Shown piece after piece: positions 1 through 8,679 of a stretch of DNA of 64,000 bases. Source of the DNA: an uncultured Collinsella sp. (GTDB taxonomy: Bacteria; Actinomycetota; Coriobacteriia; Coriobacteriales; Coriobacteriaceae); the NCBI GenBank assembly GCA_900550195.1, contig URRB01000009.1:23376-87375 (forward strand). The letters are read 5' to 3'. Position 1 is the first letter of the stretch. The number at the start of each line of letters is the position of its first letter. The notes beneath the pieces are model-generated. The model did no database searches. It was not told where the DNA came from and worked only from the letters and a program-made list of their open reading frames with translations. Made by a program: the position numbers and the translations under genes.

Positions 1-538
1 GCGCCGAGAAAAACCGCTCGGTCACGCGGCGACAACCGATGTCCAGCGAGTGCGTTCCCTCCAGTGCAAAGACGCCGCGCTCCGGCGCATAGACGCCCGT
101 CGCGAGCTCCGTGGATCCGCCGCCCGAATCGGCAACAATGATGCGCTCGCCAGCAAAGTCGTGCGCCACGCCAAAAAACGTCAGGCGCGCCTCGACCTCG
201 CCCGGAATCACCTGCGGTTCGAGCCCCAGCTCACGCAGGCCGTCCAGCAGCAGTGCGGCATTGGATGCATCGCGCGCGGCGCTCGTGCATGTGGTGCAAA
301 TGCACGCGGCCCCAAAGGCACGCGCCTCGTCCACAAACATGCGGCATGCAGCGAGCACGCGCTCGACCGCCGCCTCGCAAAAGCGGCCCGTCGCGTCGAC
401 GCCCTCGCCCAGATCGGTAATCTCGGTGTGCTTGGACGATTCCACGATCGCCCCACCCTCGACCTGGGCCAACACCAGTCGCGACGACACCGTTCCCAGG
501 TCGATCGCCGCCACCTTATAGCGTTTGCAATTTGTCAT
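1..538 (-). CDS. Ppx/GppA family phosphatase (3' end outside window)
   Basis: The minus-strand frame opens at ATG 538 and stays open to the window edge, so only the first ~179 residues are visible. They start MTNCKRYKVAAIDLGTVSSR, the first phosphate-binding strand of the actin-like ATPase fold used by exopolyphosphatase and pppGpp phosphatase. A second motif, ADSGGGSTEL, lies near residue 140 and is the family's second phosphate loop. Ppx/GppA proteins hydrolyse polyphosphate or pppGpp in the cytoplasm; which one this acts on cannot be told from half a protein. It follows the DivIC-like gene by 20 bp, and the eno-divIC-ppx order is common in actinobacteria, so it is probably the last gene of that unit. 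The start is chosen because the core fold begins directly after it. Confidence 0.88.
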   Translation of the reverse strand, partial: MTNCKRYKVAAIDLGTVSSRLVLAQVEGGAIVESSKHTEITDLGEGVDATGRFCEAAVERVLAACRMFVDEARAFGAACICTTCTSAARDASNAALLLDGLRELGLEPQVIPGEVEARLTFFGVAHDFAGERIIVADSGGGSTELATGVYAPERGVFALEGTHSLDIGCRRVTERFFSA

Positions 539-558
539 TGCGGGCTCCCCTCCGGGCG

Positions 559-1320
559 CTATTTGCCGTTGGACACGACCGTCTGGCCCTCGACACCGTT
601 AAACCCAAACAGCATGTCGAGCGCCTGGATGTACCACGGGGCGTCCTTACCGACTTCTTCGATTTCCTTGGCAACTTCGCTGGCCTTCTTGGCGTTCGAC
701 GACTTCTTGCTCGAAGACGAATCCGAATCGTCGTCCAGGCCCTGCACTTCAACCCTCTTCTCGCCGGGCATCACCAGGCCCAGATCCTCGGACGCCGCAT
801 CCTTAATGCCCTCCTCCGAGAGCAGCTTGTCGACGCTTTTTTGCAGCTCATCATTGTATTGTTGACGAATCTCGACCTGCTTGGTCAAGATATCGCTCGA
901 ACGCTTTGCCACGTACAGGTCGCGCACGGGGAAATACAGGCTCACGAGCACCAGGGCAACGACGATGCCGATGAATAGCCCTCGCTGAGGACCGTGGGTA
1001 AAGTCGTAGATCGCCTTGACCACCGCGTTGTCGTTGGCGTAGTGCATAAAGTCCGAGCCCGAAAAACGGTTCGAGGGCCTGCTCGACCTATCGTGCGTTT
1101 GAGCCGACGAGCGCTGAGCATGCGACGAACGTGCCGGGCGCACTGGTCCATCTGTCGAAGTATTCACTTGAGCATTGGGGCGCGAGGTACTTGTCGGGCG
1201 CTGCATGGAGCGGTCGGCGCCGGCGTAGGCGGACCCACCGAGCTGCACCGTGCGCGCACGGCGAGGCGACGGCTCACGCGAACCGGCGGAATAGTACCTG
1301 TTGTCGTAAATCTGATCCAT
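559..1320 (-). CDS. DivIC/FtsB-like septum formation initiator protein
   Basis: This 253-residue protein is predicted to be a bitopic membrane protein of the divisome. Residues 1-~105 are polar, rich in Ser, Arg and Pro, and probably disordered in the cytoplasm. One hydrophobic segment (GLFIGIVVALVLVSLYF) follows, then a coiled-coil-like stretch beginning RDLYVAKRSSDILTKQVEIR, typical of the DivIC/FtsL family, and an acidic Ser/Lys-rich tail. FtsB/DivIC proteins link early and late cell-division proteins. The frame could extend upstream to 1446, but that extension runs through the eno terminator, so I use the ATG at 1320 (MDQIYDNRYY). It lies between eno and ppx on the same strand. The family assignment rests on topology and position more than on strong motifs. 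Confidence 0.75.
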   Translation of the reverse strand: MDQIYDNRYYSAGSREPSPRRARTVQLGGSAYAGADRSMQRPTSTSRPNAQVNTSTDGPVRPARSSHAQRSSAQTHDRSSRPSNRFSGSDFMHYANDNAVVKAIYDFTHGPQRGLFIGIVVALVLVSLYFPVRDLYVAKRSSDILTKQVEIRQQYNDELQKSVDKLLSEEGIKDAASEDLGLVMPGEKRVEVQGLDDDSDSSSSKKSSNAKKASEVAKEIEEVGKDAPWYIQALDMLFGFNGVEGQTVVSNGK

Positions 1321-1411
1321 GTGCGCCTTGTGCGGTTGAGGTTTGTTTGCGCTAAGTATTCTAGTTATAGCACGAGCGCCCGCACCGCCTTCGCCAGCCT
1401 TTGCTCGACAT

Positions 1412-1443
1412 AAAAAAGGCGCTGAGCCATATGGCCCAGCGCC
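1412..1443 (-). terminator. Intrinsic terminator after eno
   Basis: Arms GGCGCTG and CAGCGCC enclose a further GCC/GGC pairing. On the minus strand the hairpin is followed by six T. It lies between the eno stop and the divIC start, so expression of divIC and ppx would need read-through or a separate promoter. Confidence 0.75.
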
Positions 1444-1507
1444 CAATGGCGGCCATCAGAAGTGGAACGGAGCCGAGTCAACCCCGCCCCCCGCGAGCAC
1501 CACTTGT

Positions 1508-2809
<1,302 letters not shown>

Positions 2810-2871
2810 TCACTTGGAAACGGGTTGAATGCTTGGCAACCGGCCGACCGTGCACCGTCGGTGCGCCTCTG

Positions 2872-2916
2872 TAAGTTAGCCATGTCGCACTTTTTGCATT
2901 ATGCCCTAAGTTAGCC
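2872..2916. promoter_or_regulatory. Direct repeat in the eno upstream region
   Basis: TAAGTTAGCC occurs at 2872-2881 and again at 2907-2916, 35 bp apart, about 75-120 bp upstream of the eno start. A CATAAT-like -10 on the minus strand lies between them (about 2897-2902). The repeat may be a regulator site; no regulator is identified. Confidence 0.3.
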
Positions 2917-2936
2917 GAGGGATACACTTGTTTTTC

Positions 2937-2983
2937 GAAAAAATTAGCGGGAACGATGAGGCATGTCAGCCCGTCGTCCCCGC
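2937..2983 (-). terminator. Intrinsic terminator after mazG
   Basis: The arms are GCGGGaACGA (2947-2956) and TCGTcCCCGC (2974-2983). On the minus strand the stem is followed by TAATTTTTT. It ends the larC2-yfcE-mazG unit. Confidence 0.7.
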
Positions 2984-2987
2984 AGTC

Positions 2988-3848
2988 TTACTCCTCTGCC
3001 TTTGCGGCATCCCAGAGGTCATTGAGGCCGTGGGTCGAAAGCTCAGTCAGATCTACATGAGCGTTGGCCGCCATCTGCTCCATCGCGGCCCAGCGACGGC
3101 GGAACTTTGCCGTGCTGGCGCGCAGAGCGCTCTCGGCGTCGATTCCCTCCTTGCGCGCAACGTTGACCAGGGCAAAGAGCAGGTCGCCAAACTCCATCTC
3201 GCGCTCGGGCGAGCCGGGCTCCTCGGCCTCAAACTCGGCACGCTCCTCGGCGACCTCGTCCCACACATCCCGGACCGTCTCCCACTCAAAGCCCACGGCA
3301 GCCGCCTTGCGCGACACCTTCTGGGCCTGCATCAGCGCAGGCAGATGTGTGGGCACGCCGTCGAGCAGGCCCTCGGGCGCAGCCTCGCCTGCTGCCACGG
3401 CCTTGTCCTTGGCGGCCTTCTCGGCAAGCTTGACCTCGTCCCAGATCTTGAGCACCTCGTCGGAGTTATCGGCATCCGCATCGCCAAACACATGCGGGTG
3501 GCGGCGGATGAGCTTGGCGTCGATATCGCGTGCCACATCGGCCAGCGTAAACTCACCGGCGTCCGCCGCAATCTGCGCATGCAGCACCACCTGCATGAGC
3601 ACGTCGCCGAGCTCCTCGCGCAGATGTGCCACGTCGTCCGCCTCGATGCAGTCGAGCGCCTCGTAGGCCTCCTCGATCATGTTCTTGCCGATGCTCTGAT
3701 GCGTCTGCTCGCGGTCCCACGGGCAGCCATCGGGCTGACGCAAACGCCAGATGGTCTGCACCAGATGCTGCAGCTCGGCCGACGCGTCGACCAGCGTGGA
3801 CAGGTCACGCGAACCCTCGGCATTTTGCTGAGCCATATGCTGCGCCAT
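2988..3848 (-). CDS. mazG: MazG nucleoside triphosphate pyrophosphohydrolase
   Basis: The 286-residue protein hydrolyses nucleoside triphosphates to the monophosphate plus pyrophosphate, a nucleotide-pool cleaning function. Two MazG helical domains are visible. The N-terminal one has GCPWDREQTHQSIGKNMIEE, then EEAYEALDCIE and LREELGDVLMQVVLHA, giving the EExxE...ExxD metal site. The second has FEWETVRDVWDEVAEERAE and FGDLLFALVNVARKEGID. The frame extends upstream to 3956, but that part overlaps the preceding phosphodiesterase gene and has no similarity, so I use ATG 3848 (MAQHMAQQNA), 2 bp after the upstream stop. Tight spacing implies one transcript with yfcE. Confidence 0.93.
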   Translation of the reverse strand: MAQHMAQQNAEGSRDLSTLVDASAELQHLVQTIWRLRQPDGCPWDREQTHQSIGKNMIEEAYEALDCIEADDVAHLREELGDVLMQVVLHAQIAADAGEFTLADVARDIDAKLIRRHPHVFGDADADNSDEVLKIWDEVKLAEKAAKDKAVAAGEAAPEGLLDGVPTHLPALMQAQKVSRKAAAVGFEWETVRDVWDEVAEERAEFEAEEPGSPEREMEFGDLLFALVNVARKEGIDAESALRASTAKFRRRWAAMEQMAANAHVDLTELSTHGLNDLWDAAKAEE

Positions 3849-3850
3849 GG

Positions 3851-4399
3851 TTAGTCCTCCTCCAGGATCACGTGGCGGAACGCGCCGCCCTCGTAGATGC
3901 CGTAGCTGTGCGAGCCGTCCTTGGGGATGCTCACGCTGCCGGGGTTGAAGAGCCACAGGCCCGGGTGCGCGGCGCTTTCCTCGTTGACCTTGATGTGCGT
4001 GTGGCCGTAGACGAGCGCGGAGCCCTCGGGCAGCGCGGGCGCGTGGTCGACGCTGTTGTGCATGCCGGCGCCAAAGACATGGCCGTGCGTCAGGAACAGC
4101 TCGCGGCCGGTCTCGTCGAACAGCGTGGCGTAGTCGGCCATGACGGGAAAGTCGAGGACCATCTGGTCGACCTCGGCGTCGCAGTTGCCGCGCACCGCGA
4201 TGATGCGGTCGGCCAGGGCGTTGAGCAGCGGGATCACGCGCTTGGGGGCGTAATCGCGCGGCAGGTCGTTGCGCGGACCGTGGTAGAGCAGGTCGCCCAG
4301 CAGCACGATGCGGTCGGGCTGCTGGGATTCGATGGCGGCGACCAGGCGCTCGGCCCAGTATGCCGAGCCGTGGATGTCGGAGGCGATGAGGTATTTCAT
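3851..4399 (-). CDS. yfcE: YfcE/MJ0936-type metallophosphoesterase
   Basis: This is a small (182-residue) calcineurin-like phosphodiesterase. The metal-binding motifs are in order: SDIHG near the N-terminus, GDLLYHGPRN, RGNCDAEVD, LTHGHVFG and YGHTHIK. That is the complete set for the YfcE subfamily, which hydrolyses phosphodiester model substrates and whose physiological substrate is not settled. The start at 4399 (MKYLIASDIHG) has an AAGGA ribosome-binding site about 8 bp upstream; the longer frame from 4438 adds 13 residues with no family similarity. It lies between larC2 (57 bp upstream) and mazG (2 bp downstream) on the same strand. Confidence 0.9.
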   Translation of the reverse strand: MKYLIASDIHGSAYWAERLVAAIESQQPDRIVLLGDLLYHGPRNDLPRDYAPKRVIPLLNALADRIIAVRGNCDAEVDQMVLDFPVMADYATLFDETGRELFLTHGHVFGAGMHNSVDHAPALPEGSALVYGHTHIKVNEESAAHPGLWLFNPGSVSIPKDGSHSYGIYEGGAFRHVILEED

Positions 4400-4456
4400 G
4401 GGGGATCCTTTCGGGATGGGGTTAATGCGGCTGGGCACGGGATGTCGCCGGCCGCG

Positions 4457-4942
4457 CTATTCAAATCGCAGTGCCGCGCTCTGGGCCGCCTGCATCACGC
4501 GCTGGAGCGGCACGTCGTGCTCACGGGCAAGACGAGCGCAGTCTTCGTACTCGGGCGCCGCGCGCTCGCTGCCATCGGGCAGGGTTGCCACCTTGACGGA
4601 CACCTCGCCCCATAGCGTCGTTACGCGCTCAAAGCGGCGTGGCAGGCAAACGCGCTCCATGACCTGGCGACGAATGCCGTTGGTCGTGGTTTCCAAAAAG
4701 ATAATCGTCTGCAGGCGCTCGATATCCTCGTGAGCACAGATTACCTGCAGCTGCCAACTGGGACGGCCTTTCTTGCAATAGAGGGGCAGCCAATGCACCT
4801 CGCGAGCACCCGCCTCGCGCAGGCGGTCGGCGGCATAGGCGAGCACCTCGGGCGACGCGTCGTCGATATCGCATTCCAGCTTGACGATAGTCTCGGGCGC
4901 ATCGGTCTCGCGGGACAGCGGAGATGTACTTCCACGTTGCAT
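4457..4942 (-). CDS. LarC C-terminal domain protein (nickel-pincer cofactor, LarC2-like), stand-alone
   Basis: The 161-residue protein matches the C-terminal half of LarC, which inserts nickel into the pyridinium dithiocarboxylate cofactor of lactate racemase. Visible family features are VKLECDIDDASPEVLAYAAD near the N-terminus, REVHWLPLYCKKGRPSWQL and the segment ending ETTTNGIRRQVMER. Full LarC is about 400 residues. The N-terminal half (LarC1) is absent here: the 340 bp upstream have no coding frame for it. I start at ATG 4942 because an AAAGGA site precedes it. No larA, larB or larE lies in the window, so a lactate racemase role is uncertain. Confidence 0.75.
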   Translation of the reverse strand: MQRGSTSPLSRETDAPETIVKLECDIDDASPEVLAYAADRLREAGAREVHWLPLYCKKGRPSWQLQVICAHEDIERLQTIIFLETTTNGIRRQVMERVCLPRRFERVTTLWGEVSVKVATLPDGSERAAPEYEDCARLAREHDVPLQRVMQAAQSAALRFE

Positions 4943-5093
4943 ACGGTCCGGATCCTTTCCGCACGGGCTCGTTTTGTTCACCCAAACGCTAGCACATCGC
5001 AGGCGGCGCAGGGGCGGCGTCATGGGATAGGTGCGACTTTTGCTGGGCGCAAGTGCCGGCGCGCTCCAACGCCGGCCCGCTCCACTCAAACGT

Positions 5094-5146
5094 GTACGTC
5101 AGCCTCCAAACATGTCATTATTTGCAGCTTTTGGAGGCTGATGTAC
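5094..5146. repeat. 17-bp inverted repeat in a 340-bp gene-free stretch
   Basis: The arms 5094-5110 and 5130-5146 (GTACgTCAGCCTCCAAA and its inverse) pair over 17 positions. The only non-Watson-Crick position is a G-T, which would be a G-U pair in plus-strand RNA. The 19-nt loop is AT-richer than the surroundings. It lies between the divergent larC2 and histidinol-phosphatase genes; nothing else is recognisable in 4943-5282. There is no T-run, so it is not a typical terminator. Confidence 0.7.
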
Positions 5147-5282
5147 ATGTTTTGAGAGCGCAAGCGAGGCCGCACCGCGCGTCGCGCAGCCTTTCCAATC
5201 GATTTCGGCCCCCGGCGTGTCCGGCGTGTTGAGAGCTGCGCCATTACAATGAAGCGGATTCGCTTGACGCAAAGGAGCCGCC

Positions 5283-6194
5283 ATGTCTGCTTGCCCGCTG
5301 GTCGATTGCCACACCCACACCTCGTTCTCGGACGGACATGCCTCGTTTGAGGACAACGTTCGCGCCGCCGCTGCGGCCGGCTGCCAGGTCATGGTCTCGA
5401 CCGACCACCTCACCCTGCCTGCCAGCATGGATGCCAATTGCGAGGTTCAAGTTGTCGAGGGCGACTTGCCGGCACATCGTCTGGCTTTTGAGGATGCTCG
5501 CAAGCTTGCCGCGCAGATTGCGCCGGAGCTCAGCTTTATCTATGGCTTTGAATGCGATTGGTACGAGGGCTGCGAGCCTTTGGTTGAGCGCTGGTCCCAG
5601 GGCGCCGTCGTGCGCCTGGGCAGTGTGCATTGGATTGGCAACCCGGGCGATATTGCGGCAGGTGCTGCGGACACGGCGGGGACGGAGGATGTCGCTCGTC
5701 CCGATACGCCCGATTCGCGCTGCGGTTGGATCGACGATGATACCGACCTGCATGTTTGGGAAAACTTAGGCGAGCGGGGCGTGTGGGAGCGCTATGTCGA
5801 TGACTGGTGCCGCGCCTGCGAGAGCCCGCTCAACTTTGATGTGATGGCTCACCCCGACCTGGTCATGCGCTTTTCGAAGGAAGGCTTTGCGCCCGATTTT
5901 GACCCTGCACCGTTTTGGCAGCAGATGGCCGAGTGCGCGCACGATACGGGCCGCCGCGTTGAGGTCTCGACCGCCGCACCGCGCAAGGGGCTCGACGACT
6001 ACTACCCCGCAACCGGTCTTTTGCGCTGCTTCGCCCATGCCGAGGTACCCATCACCTTTGGCTCGGACGCGCACCGCGCCTGCGACATCTGCTGGAATAT
6101 CCACGAGGCACAAGCCCACGCCTACGACTGCGGTTATCGAACCTTCGACATCCCCCACCCCACCGGCGAATGGGAACCCACGCCCCTCGACTAG
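5283..6194 (+). CDS. hisJ: PHP-domain histidinol-phosphatase (HisJ/HisK type)
   Basis: The 303-residue PHP-domain phosphoesterase probably hydrolyses histidinol phosphate, the step otherwise missing from the adjacent his operon. Metal ligands typical of PHP are visible: DCHTHTSFSDGH (residues 8-19), STDHLTLP (near 40), FECDWYEG (near 90), a late HPDLVMRF and GSDAH (near 265). A Gly/Ala/Asp-rich insertion occupies about residues 120-150. The start has a strong AAGGAG site 6 bp upstream. It is transcribed towards the his operon, with the stops 120 bp apart across a long hairpin. The motifs make the PHP family certain; substrate assignment rests on the neighbourhood and on HisJ-like length. Confidence 0.85.
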   Translation: MSACPLVDCHTHTSFSDGHASFEDNVRAAAAAGCQVMVSTDHLTLPASMDANCEVQVVEGDLPAHRLAFEDARKLAAQIAPELSFIYGFECDWYEGCEPLVERWSQGAVVRLGSVHWIGNPGDIAAGAADTAGTEDVARPDTPDSRCGWIDDDTDLHVWENLGERGVWERYVDDWCRACESPLNFDVMAHPDLVMRFSKEGFAPDFDPAPFWQQMAECAHDTGRRVEVSTAAPRKGLDDYYPATGLLRCFAHAEVPITFGSDAHRACDICWNIHEAQAHAYDCGYRTFDIPHPTGEWEPTPLD

Positions 6195-6206
6195 CCATCC
6201 CTTCAT

Positions 6207-6275
6207 AAGTTGCGGTGGAATAGGGATTGTTTTGCCTGATGAAGCGCTTAAACAGTCCCTATTTCACCGCAACTT
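6207..6275. repeat. 26-bp hairpin between hisJ and hisE
   Basis: The arms at 6207-6232 and 6250-6275 pair over 26 positions; the two that are not Watson-Crick are G-T type, so plus-strand RNA would form an unbroken stem. The 17-nt loop is TGCCTGATGAAGCGCTT. It lies between two convergent stop codons and could act as a terminator or be a mobile palindromic repeat; there is no long T-run. Confidence 0.75.
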
Positions 6276-6314
6276 CCATGACCCCGTTACACCAACAAAG
6301 ACTGTCCCAAACGA

Positions 6315-6632
6315 CTAGTGGCGGCGGGCGTTGAGTTCGCCGGCCAACTCGTCGAGGGTGATGCCGTAGCGCTCAAGCGTCACGAGCAAGTGGTAGACCA
6401 GGTCGCCGGCCTCATAGCGAATGTGATCGTGGTCGTTATCCTTGCAGGCCATGATGACCTCGCTCGCCTCCTCGGCAAGCTTCTTGAGCAGCTCGTCCTC
6501 GACGTCGGTCAACAGACGAGCGGTGTAGCTCTCCTGCGGCGACGCATCGCGACGACCGTGAATCACCTCGGCCAGACCTGTCAGCGTCTCACCGATATTT
6601 CCATCCTGAACGTTTGCGGTGCGCACACCCAT
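6315..6632 (-). CDS. hisE: Phosphoribosyl-ATP pyrophosphohydrolase
   Basis: The 105-residue HisE-type protein (all-alpha NTP-PPase fold) removes pyrophosphate from phosphoribosyl-ATP, step 2 of histidine synthesis. It shows ESYTARLLTDVEDELLKKLAEEASEV, with the conserved K-x(3)-EE-x(2)-E metal site, then RYEAGDLVYHLLVTLERYGI. Length is typical of stand-alone HisE. It is the last gene of the minus-strand his operon, 45 bp after hisI, and has an AGAAAGGA site upstream of ATG 6632. Confidence 0.95.
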   Translation of the reverse strand: MGVRTANVQDGNIGETLTGLAEVIHGRRDASPQESYTARLLTDVEDELLKKLAEEASEVIMACKDNDHDHIRYEAGDLVYHLLVTLERYGITLDELAGELNARRH

Positions 6633-6677
6633 GGTTCAATCCTTTCTGGTGGCCGAGCGTCTAATCGAGCGCCCGCC

Positions 6678-7007
6678 CTACGCGAGTTTTTTAAAGAAGC
6701 AGGTACGGTTGCCGGTATGGCAGGCCGGACCCGGCGAGTCGACCTTGACCAGCAGTGTATCGTTATCGCAGTCGGCCCAGAGCTCCTTGACCTCTTGCAT
6801 ATTGCCGCTCGTCGCGCCCTTGTTCCAGAGCTCCTGACGGCTGCGGCTCCAAAACCACGTGGTACCGGTCTTGAGCGTCAGCCCCACCGACTCCTCGTTC
6901 ATCCAAGCAACCATAAGCACCTCGCCGGTGTCATACTGCTGAACCACACAAGGAATCAATTCTTTGGCGTCGTATTTAAGATCCGCTGGAGTAGTAATTT
7001 CTCTCAT
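6678..7007 (-). CDS. hisI: Phosphoribosyl-AMP cyclohydrolase
   Basis: The 109-residue enzyme opens the adenine ring of phosphoribosyl-AMP, step 3 of the pathway. Signature segments are [42 protein letters not shown] and the zinc and magnesium ligand region [19 protein letters not shown], with GNRTCFF near the end. I use ATG 7007 ([10 protein letters not shown]); the frame from 7076 runs into the hairpin element upstream. Here hisI and hisE are separate genes rather than the fused HisIE of enterobacteria. A 142-bp spacer holding a long hairpin separates it from hisF. Confidence 0.96.
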   Translation of the reverse strand: MREITTPADLKYDAKELIPCVVQQYDTGEVLMVAWMNEESVGLTLKTGTTWFWSRSRQELWNKGATSGNMQEVKELWADCDNDTLLVKVDSPGPACHTGNRTCFFKKLA

Positions 7008-7043
7008 TTCAATTCCCCAATTTAAACATCGCCGGTCGGCGAG

Positions 7044-7143
7044 GGTTGTCCAGGTGCCCGAGATTCCGAGCGACAAGCCCGACGACGCGTACTTAAGTAC
7101 GCGAGGAGGGTTGGAGCCGGAAGGTCGGGTGCCTGGGCAAGCC
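7044..7143. repeat. Long imperfect hairpin in the hisF-hisI spacer, probable third copy of the 30251/48081 element type
   Basis: The outer arms at 7044-7061 and 7125-7143 pair with several G-T positions. The centre is an 18-bp perfect palindrome at 7086-7103 (CGCGTACTTAAGTACGCG). Between arm and centre on the left is TTCCG followed by a GAC-rich stretch; on the right is GCGAGGAGGGTTGGA. This resembles TTCCGCACGA on the left and GCGAGCAGGACTG on the right of the two elements at 30251 and 48081. It is antisense-oriented within the his operon. Similarity is partial, hence the lower confidence. Confidence 0.55.
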
Positions 7144-7149
7144 GCAGCA

Positions 7150-7932
7150 TTAGAAGTCCAGCCTCACAGGAATACCTTGAGAGGCCATATACTCTTTGAC
7201 TTCGCGAATGCTGAACGTCCCAAAGTGAAAGACGCTTGCCGCCAGCACGGCATCGGCCTCGCCCTCGATCACGCCCTCGGCAAAATGCTCGAGCGTACCC
7301 ACGCCGCCGCTCGCAATAACGGGAATCGGCACCGCGCGCGCCACGGCGCGGGTGAGCGCCAGGTCAAAGCCGGCCTTGGTGCCGTCGCGGTCCATGCTGG
7401 TCAACAAGATCTCGCCGGCGCCGCGACGAGCCGCCTCCTCGGCCCACGCCACCGCGTCGATACCCGTGGCGTTGCGGCCGCCCGCCGTGAAGACCTCCCA
7501 CTTGTCGGCACCGGATGCGCCGGGCAAACCGACGCGCTTGGCATCGATCGCCACGACCACGGCCTGGCAGCCAAACGCCGCGGCGGCTTGGCTGATCAAC
7601 GACGGATCGCGCACGGCGGCAGAGTTGAGCGACACCTTGTCGGCGCCGGCGGCAACCATGGTCCGCATGCCCGCCAAGTCGCGAAAGCCGCCGCCCACGG
7701 TATAGGGAATAGCGAGCTCCTCGGCTGCATGCGCCGCCATCTCGATAGTCGTCGCACGATTGTCGCTTGTGGCGGTAATGTCCAGGAAGACGACCTCGTC
7801 CGCACCCTCGCGGTCGTAGGCGCGGGCCAGCTCCACCGGGTCGCCCGCATCGCGCAGGCTCACAAAGTTGACACCCTTGACCACGCGGCCGTCCTTAACA
7901 TCCAGGCAGGGAATCACGCGTTTGGTAAGCAT
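7150..7932 (-). CDS. hisF: Imidazole glycerol phosphate synthase subunit HisF
   Basis: The 260-residue (beta/alpha)8-barrel cyclase uses ammonia from HisH to turn PRFAR into imidazole glycerol phosphate and AICAR. The catalytic Asp11 is in [19 protein letters not shown], and the second catalytic Asp is in VVVAIDAKR. Phosphate-binding motifs include [12 protein letters not shown] and [14 protein letters not shown] small loop insertion ([11 protein letters not shown]) follows the second Asp, as in many HisF. It starts 3 bp after the hisA stop, consistent with co-translation, and forms a complex with HisH encoded two genes upstream. Confidence 0.98.
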   Translation of the reverse strand: MLTKRVIPCLDVKDGRVVKGVNFVSLRDAGDPVELARAYDREGADEVVFLDITATSDNRATTIEMAAHAAEELAIPYTVGGGFRDLAGMRTMVAAGADKVSLNSAAVRDPSLISQAAAAFGCQAVVVAIDAKRVGLPGASGADKWEVFTAGGRNATGIDAVAWAEEAARRGAGEILLTSMDRDGTKAGFDLALTRAVARAVPIPVIASGGVGTLEHFAEGVIEGEADAVLAASVFHFGTFSIREVKEYMASQGIPVRLDF

Positions 7933-7935
7933 GGG

Positions 7936-8679
7936 CTACTCCTCCCCTCGGACGGCGTCCAGTGCCTGGGCCAACGTAAAGTTGCCCTCGTAGAGCGCGC
8001 GACCGGTAATGGCACCTTCAATCGCGTCCTCACCCACCGCGGCCAGTGCGCGGATGTCGTCGAGCGTCGAGATGCCGCCCGACGCCACGACGGGAAAGCC
8101 CGCGACCTCGGCCACGTGGCGATACGTCGCCACGTCGATGCCCGTCTGCATGCCGTCGCGCGCGATGTCGGTGTACACCAGGTGCTTGAAGCCCAGCTCG
8201 GTGAGCTGTGCCACGGCATCGTCGAGTGACACGCCCGCGCCATCACGCCAGCCGTTCACCTTGACCTGACCGTCGCGCGCGGCGATGTCTGCCACCAGCA
8301 ACTCACCAAAGCCTTGGGCCGCCACCTCGGCAAAACCCGGCTCGGTCACGAGCACCGTGCCCAGTGCGATGCGACGCGCGCCGTAGCCGGCCAGCTCGTC
8401 GATGCGTGCAAGCGAGCGAACGCCGCCGCCCACGTCCACAGACAGACCGTCGATGCCGCAGATGCCCTTAATCGCCGCCGAGTTGGCAGCGCACGTGTCC
8501 TCGTCCTCGCCAAAGGCAGCAGACAGGTCGACGACGTGCACCCAGCTCGCACCCTGCTCGGCAAATGAGCGGGCGACTGCCACGGGGTCGTCGGAATATA
8601 CCTTGCAGCGGCTGCGGTCACCGCGCTCCAGGCGCACGACCTTGCCACCGATCAGATCGATTGCGGGAAACAGGATCAT
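7936..8679 (-). CDS. hisA: ProFAR isomerase HisA
   Basis: This 247-residue barrel enzyme performs the Amadori rearrangement of ProFAR to PRFAR. It shows FPAIDLIGGKVVRLERGD with the general-base Asp8, VDVGGGVRSLARIDEL, the second catalytic Asp in VYTDIARDGMQTG, and VVASGGISTLDDIRALAAVG. Length and motifs fit HisA; nothing suggests the dual-function PriA, and no trp gene is nearby. Its ATG overlaps the hisH stop by 4 bp (ATGA arrangement), so translation is probably coupled. Confidence 0.97.
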   Translation of the reverse strand: MILFPAIDLIGGKVVRLERGDRSRCKVYSDDPVAVARSFAEQGASWVHVVDLSAAFGEDEDTCAANSAAIKGICGIDGLSVDVGGGVRSLARIDELAGYGARRIALGTVLVTEPGFAEVAAQGFGELLVADIAARDGQVKVNGWRDGAGVSLDDAVAQLTELGFKHLVYTDIARDGMQTGIDVATYRHVAEVAGFPVVASGGISTLDDIRALAAVGEDAIEGAITGRALYEGNFTLAQALDAVRGEE

